From the NCBI RefSeq assembly GCF_027744825.2, contig NC_071340.1:9067501-9131500 (forward strand): 64,000 nt of DNA, read 5' to 3'. The notes under the pieces are model-generated. The model was given only the letters and a program-made list of their open reading frames with translations, searched no databases and was not told the origin of the DNA. Both the position numbers and the translations under genes were made by a program. Each line of letters opens with the position of its first letter. Within the stretch, counting starts at the first letter, position 1. Origin of the DNA: Synchiropus splendidus. Taxonomy: Eukaryota > Chordata > Actinopteri > Syngnathiformes > Callionymidae. Shown here piece by piece: positions 10,509 to 22,697 of the stretch.

Positions 10509-11923
10509 CATCTGAAAAGTTGTGATCAACCCATTACCAGGGAAAAAAAGTCCAGTTAAGAGGTGAAGTCCTGGCAGCGTGATAGTTGTTACATGGCAAC
10601 TCTCATTGTGGGTGCAAGTTTTAGCTTAGTTTTGTGTACGGACAGCAAGACTTCGGAAGAGCAAGGAAGGATGACACCACTTTTGTTCCAAATGAATCAA
10701 AGCTCTCTGCAAACTTTCAGTCAAGCCCGAATCGTTTGTGCAATCTCGTCTTCATCTTGCCACCAATGAGCTGCAGGCGAGTACAACTTTTCAGAACTCG
10801 AATATCTCCCTCAGACAGGCCTGTAAACCGGCAGTGGCGGGAGGGATGGAGCACTTTGCTTTGATTCCCTGAGAATGAAAGGGATATATTTTCGGCAAAA
10901 AGTCTGTATTTTACACAGCGACTGCTGGATTCTGAAAAGGCTTCAATGCGGGTTTAGACAGGAGTCATTGGTTTGTCACATTGAAATGAAGCGGTTTAAA
11001 CTGTTGAGCATGAAGCTGACAAGAATATGACCTGGTAATTGACTGGGCTTTTCCCTGAGGACAGGCGGAGGGATTTTTATCTCCTAAGAGAAGACCTTGG
11101 GTTCTCACCCTCTCAAAGTGAAGGCGTCCAACGTACACAGAGGAAGAAGAAACTCATGCTGAAGTCTTAGTGGTATTAATGCATGAGCTACAGTGCTATC
11201 AGATCTGCTTTGCTCACTGCATCCTGATGAACACACCCCTACAGGGGCTGCTTATCATTGACCATACCTTTAACACAGCTCTGTATTTGTCTATCCAGAG
11301 CACGCACATCCACACACTGCAGCGCAGAGAACATCCTTGGAAGTCTTCAATTTCCCAGCCTTCTGCTGCGAATGAAGCAAAGAGCGTAAACACATAAACA
11401 GGTCATACACGATTACCACTGTATATCATTAATAAGACGCACTTTGCTCAAAGCATCGACTGCCACGCGGTACCACTGTCCATCTGTCATCCAGCGTCAA
11501 TGAGTCAGTCAAATTCAATATCCAGTACTGGATAAGTAAGCCAACAGGCTGCGGATTCACTAGTTAAATCAGACTCAGATGCTATTGAGTGACATGAGAA
11601 TCAATCATATATTATGTATATTGCATATATAATCCTAAGATTCAGATGGTAGCTGAGATAATGACATGCTTGTGTTTTTATTTTGTCTCAGTGAAGGAAT
11701 GCCCTTGTACTTGCTGTATAATCGTGGTTGCTCGCCCGTTACTATTAAATGGCAAAAGCGCTTATACAAAATAGATAGACTGTTTGCAGTCATGCGCATG
11801 CATCTTCACTTCACTCCTTTACTTCACTGACTTTAATCTTTACTCAAGATAAAGAAAGGCGTTTTCGCAAGAACACATTCATTCATTCATTTACGTCACA
11901 GCAGCTACAACACCTTCTGTATA

Positions 11924-12222
11924 CATCAACATCCGACTTACAACCAGGATTGGTTCCGAAAAACTGGTTGTAAGTCGGATTGGACATAAGTCGAATGCCA
12001 TTCAAAATAGCCGACGCGAGGGTTATAGGTGCTACTGTAGTGGTAGATGGCTGTGTGAGAGTGAGATGCTGGGGTACTGTGCTGCCGGAACTGTCGTACG
12101 TGTTGCTGGGCTGCTACGTGCTGCGGTGCCAGACATTGAATGAAAGAAATAGCCGTCTGCTGCCCGTGGTTGTAAGTACGGGTGGACGTAAGTCGCGCAG
12201 GTCGTAAGTCGGATGTTACTTG
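11924..12222. mobile_element. TA-flanked MITE with AAGTCGGATGTTACTTG ends, copy 1
   Basis: A 299-bp element with inverted ends (left CATCAACATCCGACTTA; right GTAAGTCGGATGTTACTTG) flanked by TA at 11922-11923 and 12223-12224. A subterminal pair GGTTGTAAGTCGGATTGG and its relatives repeats the end motif. The second copy is at 27723-27974, and both share the interior from ATGCCATTCAAAATAG onward. It has no transposase, so it is non-autonomous, Tc1/mariner-like by its TA target. Confidence 0.75.
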
Positions 12223-12330
12223 TACTTGGACTCAAGCAGACACTGATGCAAATCAATAATTTGACTCATTGATCAAAGCAGCTTACGAATGAACGACACA
12301 TTGTCACTCCCAAGCATCAAATAATGCCTT

Positions 12331-12480
12331 CAAGTAACATCCGACTTATGACTCGACTCGACTTCAGTCACGATGCGCACTACCTGGCACTGGCTGGCCA
12401 ACCCAGCAACCCCGTCTGTTAAACGTCATCAACATGCAACCCAGCCAGACAGCTGTCTTCTGCGTCGACATACGACACAA
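12331..12480. mobile_element. Partial, diverged relative of the same MITE
   Basis: CAAGTAACATCCGACTTATG at 12331-12350 is a clean end of the same family, only about 110 bp from copy 1. The sequence after it is diverged and the second end is not clear. The right boundary is approximate. Confidence 0.5.
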
Positions 12481-12489
12481 AACTCACTT

Positions 12490-15400
12490 GACAAGAGTCG
12501 CTATTTGACATCTGCTTTTAAATAGTTGACTATTATAAAGCAGGGAGCTGTGAGAATGACAACACTGATCCATCAGCTTCGTATTACTCGTAAAGACAAT
12601 CACTAGTCATTGTCTAATTGTACAAATGTTCTGCTCTGTTGTAACATGAAATTAGAACATAGTTGTGCCGGGTCAAAGCTACTGAAATGTGCTGTAAAAT
12701 ATGCAATTACAGCTGCATCGACGACGAAAACATCACTACTGGAAATCAGCCGTGAACCGTTCCCAATTCAACTGGTGTGTAAAATCCATTTGGAGCCTCC
12801 GTAGTACATTCATAATATACAGGGAGGATTTCCATCTCAGCCTTGGAGACAGTATCATGTTCCCTCCTCTCCGTCCCTGGGACTCTGTGTGCCTAGTTTC
12901 CCATGCGTGTAGCCATGAAAGTTGCATGGCTCCTTCTCATCTGGCTGCAGATGTGAGAGGGTGCAGAGCTGTCTGAGTCCTGATGGCGCTGAGTACACCA
13001 CAATGGGGAGGCTGACTGATGGCCTCGTAAATTGTTAATTACACGGAGTAGAAGCCGCTCTCAAATTAGACGCGTGAATGGAGTCGATGTCAGCCTTATA
13101 TGTCAAATCTGCGTTCCCACTTTTTTTTCTTTAAACGGGTGTCATTCAAACGGATGAAGCATCTTGCTGATCTAAGAGCAACGTCATTGATCATAGTGTT
13201 AACATGAGAGGAGGCACATACGTAGCTAGACGTGCTGTTGTTTGTGTCACATTCAAATTCAAACACCTTTTAAAGTGTTTCATGTCTATCATCACCTATT
13301 GGTCTTTGCGTCTAATGTTGACGTAGAAGCAGGCGTTTCAGTGGAGTCAAATGTTTTCCCTCTGTCAGGGTTCATTTTCATGTCAACACATTCGATTCAC
13401 GGGTCCAACAATTGTGCACTGTGCGAGAAAGGCATGATCACATGAGGTGTTTTACATACCAAGTGAGATGAACTTACATGTCTGGAGTGAAGGAAGCGCC
13501 ACCCTGTGGCTTTAGCTGAGGTCTTACCTACATTCCCAGCTCGCAGCTCAAATCTTAAAGTTTCAGTAAATCTGAGTCCTGGGGAAAGGGGTCAACTCTC
13601 TACAGCAAATGCATTCTGTTTTCAAAGGTGGTGCTGAAAATGGCTGCAAGGGACAATTGATCATTCAGTCTTTGATCTCAATATTCCAAAATACATGTCT
13701 TAATCCGTGTGTCAGTGAGATAAAATGGAAAACTTCTCCATGTTTTATGCAACTTCCATATGCCATGGTTTCTTTTTTGTTATCAGAGCTGTGAACAAGT
13801 TCACAAGTGAGTGAAATCTTGTTATTGAGCGTTACGTTTGTTGGATTTTTTTTTTTTTATCTAAAAAAATATTACATTTCAAATTGTCACCTGTGATTCA
13901 GTGATCAGTTTTGATACTTGGTGTGGCACTTCAAAACAATTGCTTTTATGAAACATTTCAGTTTCACTGCCGAACGTCAAAATTGAGATAATCTGAAAAC
14001 ACGTCACATTTTTGTCATTCTATGGTGCACTTTCAATGTTGTATTTATATGAACATTTCATTTTTTCTCCTGTAAATTGATGATTCCTCATGTTGTTTTT
14101 TCCCACAAATGACATTGAAACAAGGTGACTTGTTTTACAGGTATGTAGTAATGGACATGCAATATCAAATGTATTCTCATTGATGATCTGATCATATTTG
14201 TTGTAGCTTATTATACAGGAATCAAACAGACCTGCTCTGTGGATTTACAAATGCAACCTTCTTTCATACACAAATCAATGTCCTCACTGGCAGGTGGGAG
14301 TAAAAGGATCTGTTGAGCTGTGAATGCATAATCCTGCAAATGCCGCAGGAGCAGAGTCGACTTTCTAAACATGCGAAAGCTTAAATGTAAAATCAATACA
14401 AGTTTGCTCTTGTCGACTCCGGTTCTGCCCTGCAACGGTGGATTTGAGACTGTAGTGCGGTTGTTTATCTGCATGCTGTGGCGCAGACTGTAGCTGGCAA
14501 GGCTGTGTGAAGTTGAGATGTAATGTTCAGGGACGTCCGTGTGAATTAGCTCCCGCTCTTGGCTTCTCCAGGGTCCAAAGACGGCTATTCGTATCAAAAT
14601 GCAAATCTGACAGGTTGGTGTCATCTCGTTTTTGACCCCGTGGATTCAGTCCAGAATACATCCCTGCCTGCTTTGTTCTTTCCTGCTGCATTCTCTCGAC
14701 CTGTCACAGCGTGCTGATTATTATTCTCCCTCTCTAATTCCATCAGCGTTTCGCCCACATATACACATCGCCTGTCTTCTCTTCGCTTTCAGGTGGAATC
14801 GCTGATTATCTGGTGCAGATACCAGACCAAGGCAAATTAAACGTGACCGCGGCTCGCCTGCTAGGACGACCATTATAATGGTGTCTGTGATGGCTGGAGT
14901 CCAGGGGAGCTGCGGGAAGAAGGGAAAGATGGAGGGGTATTGTTTGTCCACCCTGGTCTGAGCGCTGACCAGTCGGAGCACTGGACTTATAGTAGGAGCA
15001 CATGGCCGACCGCACTCTGTGTTCGCTCCAAACCTCCAAATAAGAAGTTTCACAGTGTAAGACTGGTGATGGATGTTTGAAAGGTGCAATGGCAAAGTTA
15101 AGAGTTGAGGCCACATGCAGTCATTCCCCAAATCTGATGCCCAAGTTTAAATATTCTTCTACACGTATTCATTTTTCTCCTTGATAAAAGCTTATTCTTT
15201 CAATTCAGTCACTCAAATCTGAATGAATTCCTGCCATTCTACGGGGCACCGACCTCAAACTCAAGGCCTGAGGACCAAACCAGCCTTAAATTCAACAACG
15301 TAGCACGTCGCTATGTTGACGCATGGTGAAAATCCAGGGTGTCTGCAATACACATGAATCTTGTTCGGCTTGTGAGAGGGGCTCAGTTTAAGACTTTGCC

Positions 15401-16708
15401 TCCTTGATCGACTCACTTGCTACAGAAAGCGTATTTTTCCTTAAAAAAAGTGCACTCTTTGTTGATGGATGGTTGTAGAAAGTAAATGAAAATGTTGTGT
15501 GAATGTGTTTTCTCAGCGCCGATTGGAATGGAGGTGGTGGGATGTGATGTCTAGGCTCAGCACATTGAACAATAATCCCATAATGAAAAATAAACAACAG
15601 TGGAAAACAATTGCTTGGCGACTCTCTGCAAGTGTTGAGTTGTCTTGGAAGTCTACAAATGCATTAGCTCTGCGCCACAAAACACAATTGAAACATGGGA
15701 AACAAACTGTCAGGTTTGAACACCATTGAGAAAAACACTCGCATGTCCTTCAGTTCATTGTGACTTCACTTCTATGTATTATGGAGTCAGAATATTTGCA
15801 AGGGAAAAATATCAGTCTGGACCCACAAGGACCAACATTTGAAAGCTTTCGACTCATATCAGTGAAAATCAATATGAACAAAACCAGCAAGGATGGAAAA
15901 GTATTGAGCGAGTGTTCCATCTCTGTGAAGCTGGAACATGTTCTGTGCAATTACACATCACATCTGTCGACTTAGCATAGCAGGCACTCATGATCTTCCA
16001 ACAGCTCGACAAATCTTAGTGTCCCACCTACCTAAACCATCCATCCATCCACCCATTTGCCCATTCATGAATCCATTTGTTCAACTATTCAGTCCATCAT
16101 CTCACCATTATGTCATCTTCAGATGGGTTGGCCCTTTTAGCCATCCAGCCATTAGTCGATTCTACACACATTCTCCCAGTTCTACTTCCTGTGGAGCAGA
16201 AGTCACTCCCACACAACAACAACAACAAGAAGGCAGATCGTGAACTGCACTAAAATGCTAACATCGGCACGTGGTGTTGAATCTAGATGACCACACCTGA
16301 AGGCGCCAGCGTGGCTTTTCTTTAACATCCGGGATCACGTGCCACAGAACAAGAATTGATCGGATGAGTAAAAAGATTGTGTTGCTGCTGGAGACATATC
16401 GGTTTGGCTCCATCTACAAAACTCTCTCATCAAAAATGATGCTTGCTTTCACATGTCTGTACATGTTCCCGGCAAAAATCCCTATCATCACAGCAATTAC
16501 TCCGGCGAGGGAGACGAGCGCTGCCAGCACTCCATCGCCGAGCTGTAAACAAATTACACTGAGGAGTCTCGATGATGTCTGCAGCTCTGATGGTCCCAGA
16601 GAGCTGCTCCCCCGGTCCTGAGCCAGCAGAGCCCCCTGAGAGGGCAAAACTCTGCTGTAGCTGAAACAGAGCGCCACTGAGTCCTCGTAGATGTATGTTG
16701 TCCCTCAT

Positions 16709-16710
<2 letters not shown>
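12490..16710. other. Intronic stretch without recognised genes
   Basis: Two minus-strand frames of about 137 codons (14211-14624 and 14721-15131) have no recognisable domain and no splice context I can support. A CTCF-like core on the minus strand near 13497-13512 (12 of 14 positions) and a short (CATC)n run near 16039-16055 are the only patterns noted. Confidence 0.5.

Positions 16711-16711
<1 letters not shown>

Positions 16712-16761
<50 letters not shown>
16712..16761. repeat. (CA)n microsatellite
   Basis: About 25 uninterrupted AC/CA units. Likely polymorphic. Translated frames across it (runs of Cys-Val) are artefacts. Confidence 0.98.
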
Positions 16762-16764
<3 letters not shown>

Positions 16765-17234
16765 TCATAGGCTCCTCCTACGAGTAAAAACATTCTGCAG
16801 CCAGATTCAGCTGGAGCAGATAACATGAGGTATGAGTAGAGATTACTGTGCCGAGGAGGAGCAGGCACTTATGAATACATAATGGCAGCAGTTTTCATGA
16901 TTTTTCATTTGATATCATTTTTATCGATCTTACAATGGCGGAAGAAAAATGAACACAGAGGCAGAGTGTACACTGGGGATGCAGAGAGAGCAGGCAGACT
17001 GTAAACTTCGTTGGCAGCTGTGGGACTCAGTGTTGGAGTCAAGATGGTGTAGAGACCTGAGCATACATAGACCAGTGCAGGGCGGATCTAACTGCAGGCT
17101 CTGGTCTCAACACCGTCTTGACTACACAACACAAACACAACACAAAGTGAGGTGTCACAATCCATCCATCAATGTTGAAGGTTCAAGAGGATTGCAAGCT
17201 TGATGCTTCTCTGTTTTGGGAGTGGACTTTTTTT

Positions 17235-17420
17235 AACGTTCCCCAAAGGCTTTCATGGCCTTCCTCCTAGCCTCCGCTTTCCTCCCACTGTCCAAAAACA
17301 TACAGAGGTCAATTGGTGGCTTAAAAATTGCACCTAAGTGCAAGTGGTTGTCTGTGATGGACCGACTAGCTCTTCCATCTCCTGCCACAACTCGCCCTGA
17401 TGGGCTTCGATGGGCAAATT
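17235..17420 (+). repeat. Degenerate teleost interspersed repeat
   Basis: The order TTTCCTCCCACTGTCCAAAA, ACATACAG, TCAATTGGTGGC, AAAATTGCACCTAAGTG, GATGGACCGACTAG and CCCTGATGGGCTTCGATGGG follows a very common fish repeat in which a 'tcctcccacattccaaaaac' section leads into 'ttaattggcgactctaaattg'. This copy is heavily decayed. Family name not assigned. Confidence 0.5.
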
Positions 17421-17848
17421 CATTGGAAAAAAAAGGAATGAAGTCACATTGAAATAGTTATGATTGGCCTGTTTTCATAACTTGCTATTTGATGTTACAC
17501 AATCTGTTGTTGTGATGATTGGAAATATGACCCATGGGACTGCGGAGGAGTTATCTGCCCACATCTATTATGAAGGGCAAGCATCAGCATAATATTAATT
17601 GTGGAAAATGTTAGCAGCAAATATTGTTTTCTAAACAGTGAATGATGTGCAACATTTTCCTTCCGTGAGGTGCTGCTTTTTGTCATGATTTGAGTGACGT
17701 TGGAGAGCAGTGTTGGATTCAGCAGGGTTGATATTAAGAGGGTCAGTGATATACTGTAAAGTCAGCCAAGACATAAATGAAAAGAGAAGCATTGTGTGTA
17801 TACAAAATAAATAAATGACACAGCGGGTTGACTGGGTCGACAAATGGA

Positions 17849-17863
17849 GGCGCCATCTTGTGG
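17849..17863 (-). promoter_or_regulatory. CTCF/YY1-like motif
   Basis: The minus strand reads CCACAAGATGGCGCC, matching the CTCF core at 13 of 14 positions and also containing the YY1 core AAGATGGCG. Either factor is possible; only the motif is seen. Confidence 0.4.
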
Positions 17864-18209
17864 CATCGCCAGAGGTACCAATAGTGTAAACAAATATGGC
17901 TGAGTGCATAGAAGAGGGGGAAGAGATGGCCATCAGACGGGTGGCTCCATAACAGCCAATGATCATATGAAATTTAAAAAAATAAAGATCAAAATAAATT
18001 GGGTGTTAGACTCCCTTAAGAGTCAGCTGTTTAAAATATATGATGCTTGTGGGTAAACGAAGAAGCTGACCCCGCTGCTTCTCTTGGTTCTCATTGGTGT
18101 CATCACTTGGTGTTTGTCTATGTCAACACAGCGCTGAATTTAAATTCAGTTTTACACTTATTTAGCATCCTGATTCAACAAAACCAACTTTATAGATGAT
18201 AAATGGTAA

Positions 18210-18239
18210 TTTCATAATGCATGTTTATGCATTATGAAA
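18210..18239. repeat. Perfect 13-bp hairpin with 4-base loop
   Basis: TTTCATAATGCAT, loop GTTT, then ATGCATTATGAAA: both arms fully complementary. Too short and AT-rich for a typical microRNA precursor. It may be a small foldback remnant. Confidence 0.8.
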
Positions 18240-20400
18240 GCCTTGTTGTTAACCCTACCAAGCACAGTGTTCTCACTGCAGAGGAAGGACTAAAAGTTGT
18301 ACCTTCTATCTGCACGTGTCTTGATCAAAATGACGCATCAGCCATGACCGCAAACACTAAAGAGTCATCCGTACGCAGCAATCATTTTAAGGGCAAAAAG
18401 TTTTTTTTTTTTCTTCTTTTTTTAACCTGAACCTCAAAGTGGAAAGATGGCTTAATATGTGACCGACACAAAACTGGAAAAAAGCTTGTCCCATCAGCTG
18501 GCGGAATAGGAAATAATCATAGTATTGCCGTGACGTGTAATGAGACTGTGATTCATGAGACACATTAGTTTTCGTTGGAATGAGTTATACTGCATGTATT
18601 ATATGCTTCAGTCAATGATTCAAGGTCAGGAATGTATTTTTGCGAATGCTTCATCCCCATATTGCATAAGTAAGATATAATTCATCTATATATAAACACG
18701 TCAAATATAACTAACTCTTTCATTTATATACATTTAATTTAGAGCTGCCATTTTCATATGCAACTGCCAAAAAAAAAAGAAAAAAAATGAAGCTACTTTG
18801 TCAGCACCTTCTGATTCACCACTTGTCCATGCTCCTTTGTCTCGTGGAGGTTTCAGGCAATAAATCTTTCAGTAGTTGTGCCTTGCATAATTGACAGGTT
18901 ATGTTTCTTGCCTCCATGGCTCCCTAGGAAGGCATTAGCATTTTGAGTTCCGTGCCTGACTGTGAGGATATTCCCACCATGCGTTTCAGAAATCATCGCA
19001 TGAATAGGCGCTACATTACATCGTGGAAAAACACAAGAAAGGAGTCTCGGCTCACTCCAGCTTTCCCCTCTGTTTACATTGTCTTGAGCAGGATTTGCAT
19101 GACTGGCACCCAACACACACCTGTTGCTCACTGACTCACTCCAGGTTGAAAAAGAGTGGTTTTGAGGTACTGTACCTCAAAGTTTTGGGGCATGCGTTTT
19201 TCTTATTGAAGAACTGGATCTCACGTATTCACATCTCATTTGAAATCAAATGCTTTCTACAGACACTGAAACATGTAGTGCAGACAACGTTCCATTTTTA
19301 CCCAGCTTTGTGTGCTCAACACTTCCTGTACCGAGAACCTGTAACAGTTCCTGAACGTATCGATCATCACCATCACTTAGCAGCCATAAGAAGGGTGTGG
19401 AATGTTTTCCTAGTTTACGAGCGCTTTATATGCAGATGGGTGAATAGGCCGGGACATTCCGAACTTGGGGGAATTGACTTGTGGCTTCAGTATTTCCCAT
19501 CAATTGACTGTATCTGTAGCCTTTATTAGAAACCTGTTATAATAAAACTCCTGCAATGGGAACAATAGACGGCCATTAGCTTGCACAAAAGCTCTCAGCG
19601 GGAGAGCGAAACCCGACTCTGGATGTGAAACCGGAAACGTCCTCCGATAAAGTTTTCATGAACAACAACTCGGGTTGCTTTTACTCATCCGCAAAATCAT
19701 CTGTATGTATCTGTAGTTTGTTCTCGCTGTCATTGATCCACCTACATTCTCATTTTCCTTAACAGAAACTGTCCAGCTATTTCCCCAAACTTTCTTTATG
19801 TAACCGACATTGAGAGAGGGGGTCTGTTATGCAGCAGTACGGCAGCCAGCTGTTCTTGTCGTATCTCTGATACAGAGAGGAGGGATGAGGCCTGGCTTGT
19901 CCAGCCGTGCCCGCTGCTGGACAAGCCAGTGTGTCTGTGTCACCGCGTGGATGGAGTTTGACCTGCGCGTCTGGGGCCGCACTGCATCGACTCCTCAACC
20001 ACTTAAGAGGGAAATCAGCTACTTTCAGCGCTAAGTAATGCCATTAAAAGGGGACACATGCTAATGCATTTATGCAGAGATAAGAGGAACAGAGGCGACA
20101 TTGGGGCTCATTGAAGTGGCGGGGCGAGATGAGAGTAATTAAAGCGCTATTCAGCCAGCAGAGTGACATCCAGGCTCTCATTCTGGGGTCAAGATAACAC
20201 AAGTTTAAGGCACAGTTTATGGATACAAAGGACGCAGAATGAAACATGACATTGAAATTCCTTGAATCTTTTAGGTGCATTTTTTTTAAACGCAAGGCCT
20301 GTGGGCCCAAATCTGCCTGTCTCAATATCGTATGCGGCCCAAAAGAGTATGGAATACTGTTTTATGATGTACAAAAACTGGATATCTGTCTCATCACTTC
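18240..20400. other. Intronic stretch without recognised genes
   Basis: Contains the longest non-gene frame on the plus strand (168 codons, 19023-19529), which has no domain, no signal peptide and unbiased composition. I regard it as chance. Confidence 0.5.
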
Positions 20401-20486
20401 CATGACTCTGTGTTTCACCATCAAACAGGCAACATTGTGTATCACATCTTGAGTTTATTAGTGCCACCATATACATCAAAAACATA
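20401..20486 (+). repeat. Local duplication unit A, copy 1
   Basis: Matches 20711-20796 over 86 ungapped positions with about 6 differences. Begins CATGACTCTGTGTTTCACC and ends ATACATCAAAAACATA. The two copies flank the block at 20491-20703. Confidence 0.9.
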
Positions 20487-20490
20487 CACA

Positions 20491-20703
20491 ACACTATTTA
20501 CTGCGCACACAACTGAATAATGAAAAAAATGCTTCCCTTCCGTTTCATGAATTTGTCATCCTGACTATTACCACAAGGTGTCCACCTGACGCGGCGCTAG
20601 CAGGACGGAGTATTTATGTAAATTATTGGACCATTACGCTGGTATTGTGGGCCACGGGATCACATTCATATTTACAAAACGCAATTGCATCAGGTTTTAT
20701 GAA
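20491..20703 (+). repeat. Duplicated intronic block C, shorter copy
   Basis: Matches 22402-22697. The core 20523-20611 (TGCTTCCCTTCCGTTTCATG through CACCTGACGCGGCGCTAGCA and beyond) differs at only two or three positions. Relative to the other copy it lacks about 70 bp after GGACGGAGTA and about 20 bp near its start. No known transposon ends were found. Confidence 0.88.
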
Positions 20704-20710
20704 TTGTTTG

Positions 20711-20796
20711 CATGACTCTGTGTTTCACCCTCAAACGGGCAACACTGCGTATCACATCTTGAGTTTGTTAATGCCACCATATACATCAAAAACATA
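20711..20796 (+). repeat. Local duplication unit A, copy 2
   Basis: Second copy of the 86-bp unit at 20401-20486, same orientation, offset 310 bp. Confidence 0.9.
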
Positions 20797-22401
20797 ACAT
20801 AAACACGGTAAGCAGATCAGCTTCAGCAGTGGAATCAAAGTTATTTTAAAGTGGTCCCCGAGTTGAAAGTGAAAGTGAAACCTTATTTGGACCTCAAGGT
20901 TGTGTGGAACATTGAAAGTGAATCGGGGGATTGTCTGCTTTATTATTTTATTTGGCTTACTTTGACGCAACTCAGTTTGAGTTTTGGGTCGTGTCATCAT
21001 AAGTGTTTTTCCAAGAGATGTCTTTGGCAGGGCGCGACATGAGGTTGCTTCTGAGTTACAGCGTTTTCATCATCTGCTATTCTAATAGAGGATTATGCAG
21101 GTTTAAATGCATGAAGGTCTTGCGTAACGGCCGCGGCTGCTCCCATGCAGTCATTATTCCTGTGCATCCGCTTCCCCCAAAACAGCCGCTGACAGCAGCC
21201 TACAGCTGATAGCGCTAGCAATGAGATCCAATGACACCATTTGAACTTCTTTCGTCAGGCGCGCTGTCAGGATCACTTGTTTGGAAGGTTGAGGAGAGAG
21301 TGTGACAGGTGAGGCCGTCGTCCACCATCGAGGGACAGCATGATCACAACACAAACGTCAGTGAGAAGAACACGTTTAGTTTGTGCCACGAGATAAAAGC
21401 CAGAGGTCTTCTCTCACTGAGGTGAAGCCTTGTTCAGCTGAGTGTGCAGTCTCTCCTCCACACTGCTGAATACAGGAAGAGGAAAAAGGAAGAGAAAATA
21501 GGAGCTCTGCATTCTCTTCCCAGGACAGACTCCATCTTCAAAGAGATATTAACATTTCCTTTTTATCTTTCTTTAATTTCAAAGATGCCAGACTAAATTA
21601 ATATGCAGCATGACTGAAGTAACCTAAAAGATCTGAGAGACAAAGAAATGAGAAGGAGAAGGAGGCGATGCATGTTGAAAAGCCATTGCTGTCCGCTGCA
21701 GTGCTTGACTAGTTGTGCTGAATAGTTTCATTGTCTGGACCCTTTGATGCCATCGGGTGAGTTGGAATTCCGATGAGCGAATGTGGCCCAGCGACCATGG
21801 TGCGGAAATGTTAAAAACCAAAGCCAGAGGAATTGGTGTTGTGGTTTAAACAAAGTCTATATGACCCAGTGAAGCCTGCTCTATAGAGTGGCAGGGAGCT
21901 ATTTTAGCTCACTGTCGCTGCAAATCAAAACGTGAAGTCAAAACCAAAACGACCCCGTTGCCTTCACAGCCAGCGTGGCCTGCTGTATATAAATAGATTT
22001 TCATTGGCCGTGCAATTCTTTGAAAGTATCTTTGCCAGCTGCGTTTGTGTTTTTGCAGATTTTATCCACGTCCCCTTGGCAGCAGTGTGCATCCGTCTCA
22101 CTTCTCAGCCGGCAGCACAATCTCCGTGATCAAGTGCTGCAGCAGTTTCTTGAGCTTCTTTAAGCAAGATTTCAGCTGTTCTATCCCCATGTGACATTGC
22201 TGTCAGCGACTTAGCATGTAAGCATGGGATCTGGGACGACGATGTCGCAGGGACGGGCGATGGCAAAGAAGATCAGACAGAAAACCGAGACTGATGCATG
22301 AGCCCAGCATACTAATGGCGTCCCCTGCATCCTTCCGTTTTCTTTCCTTCCAAAGGTCGTATTTACTTCCGCTTCAGAATCGTCACGTTAGGATGCCTCC
22401 T

Positions 22402-22697
22402 ACACTATTAGACTGCGCACGCAACTTCTCTGCTCTAAAGTGATTATGAATCATGGAAAAAATGCTTCCCTTCCGTTTCATGAATCTGTCATCCTGACTT
22501 ATTACCACAAGGTGTCCACCTGACGCGGCGCTAGCAGGACGGAGTAATTGATGCGAATGGCAGCTTAACATAACACGTGGAGGGAATGTTTGATGCCCAC
22601 CTCTCCTGGCTCATAGATTATGTAAATTGTTGGACCATTGTGCTGGTAGTGCGATCACATTCATATTTACAAAACGGAAATGCAGGAGGTTTTATGA
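22402..22697 (+). repeat. Duplicated intronic block C, longer copy
   Basis: Longer version of 20491-20703, same strand, about 1.9 kb away. It keeps the roughly 70-bp segment (22547-22617) absent from the other copy, then both resume at TATGTAAATT and end TTTTATGAA. No copy of unit A adjoins it. Confidence 0.88.

Noticed and set aside
19023..19529. A 168-codon plus-strand frame
   Set aside because: No domain, no conserved pattern, no signal peptide or exon boundary; its length is compatible with chance in 64 kb.
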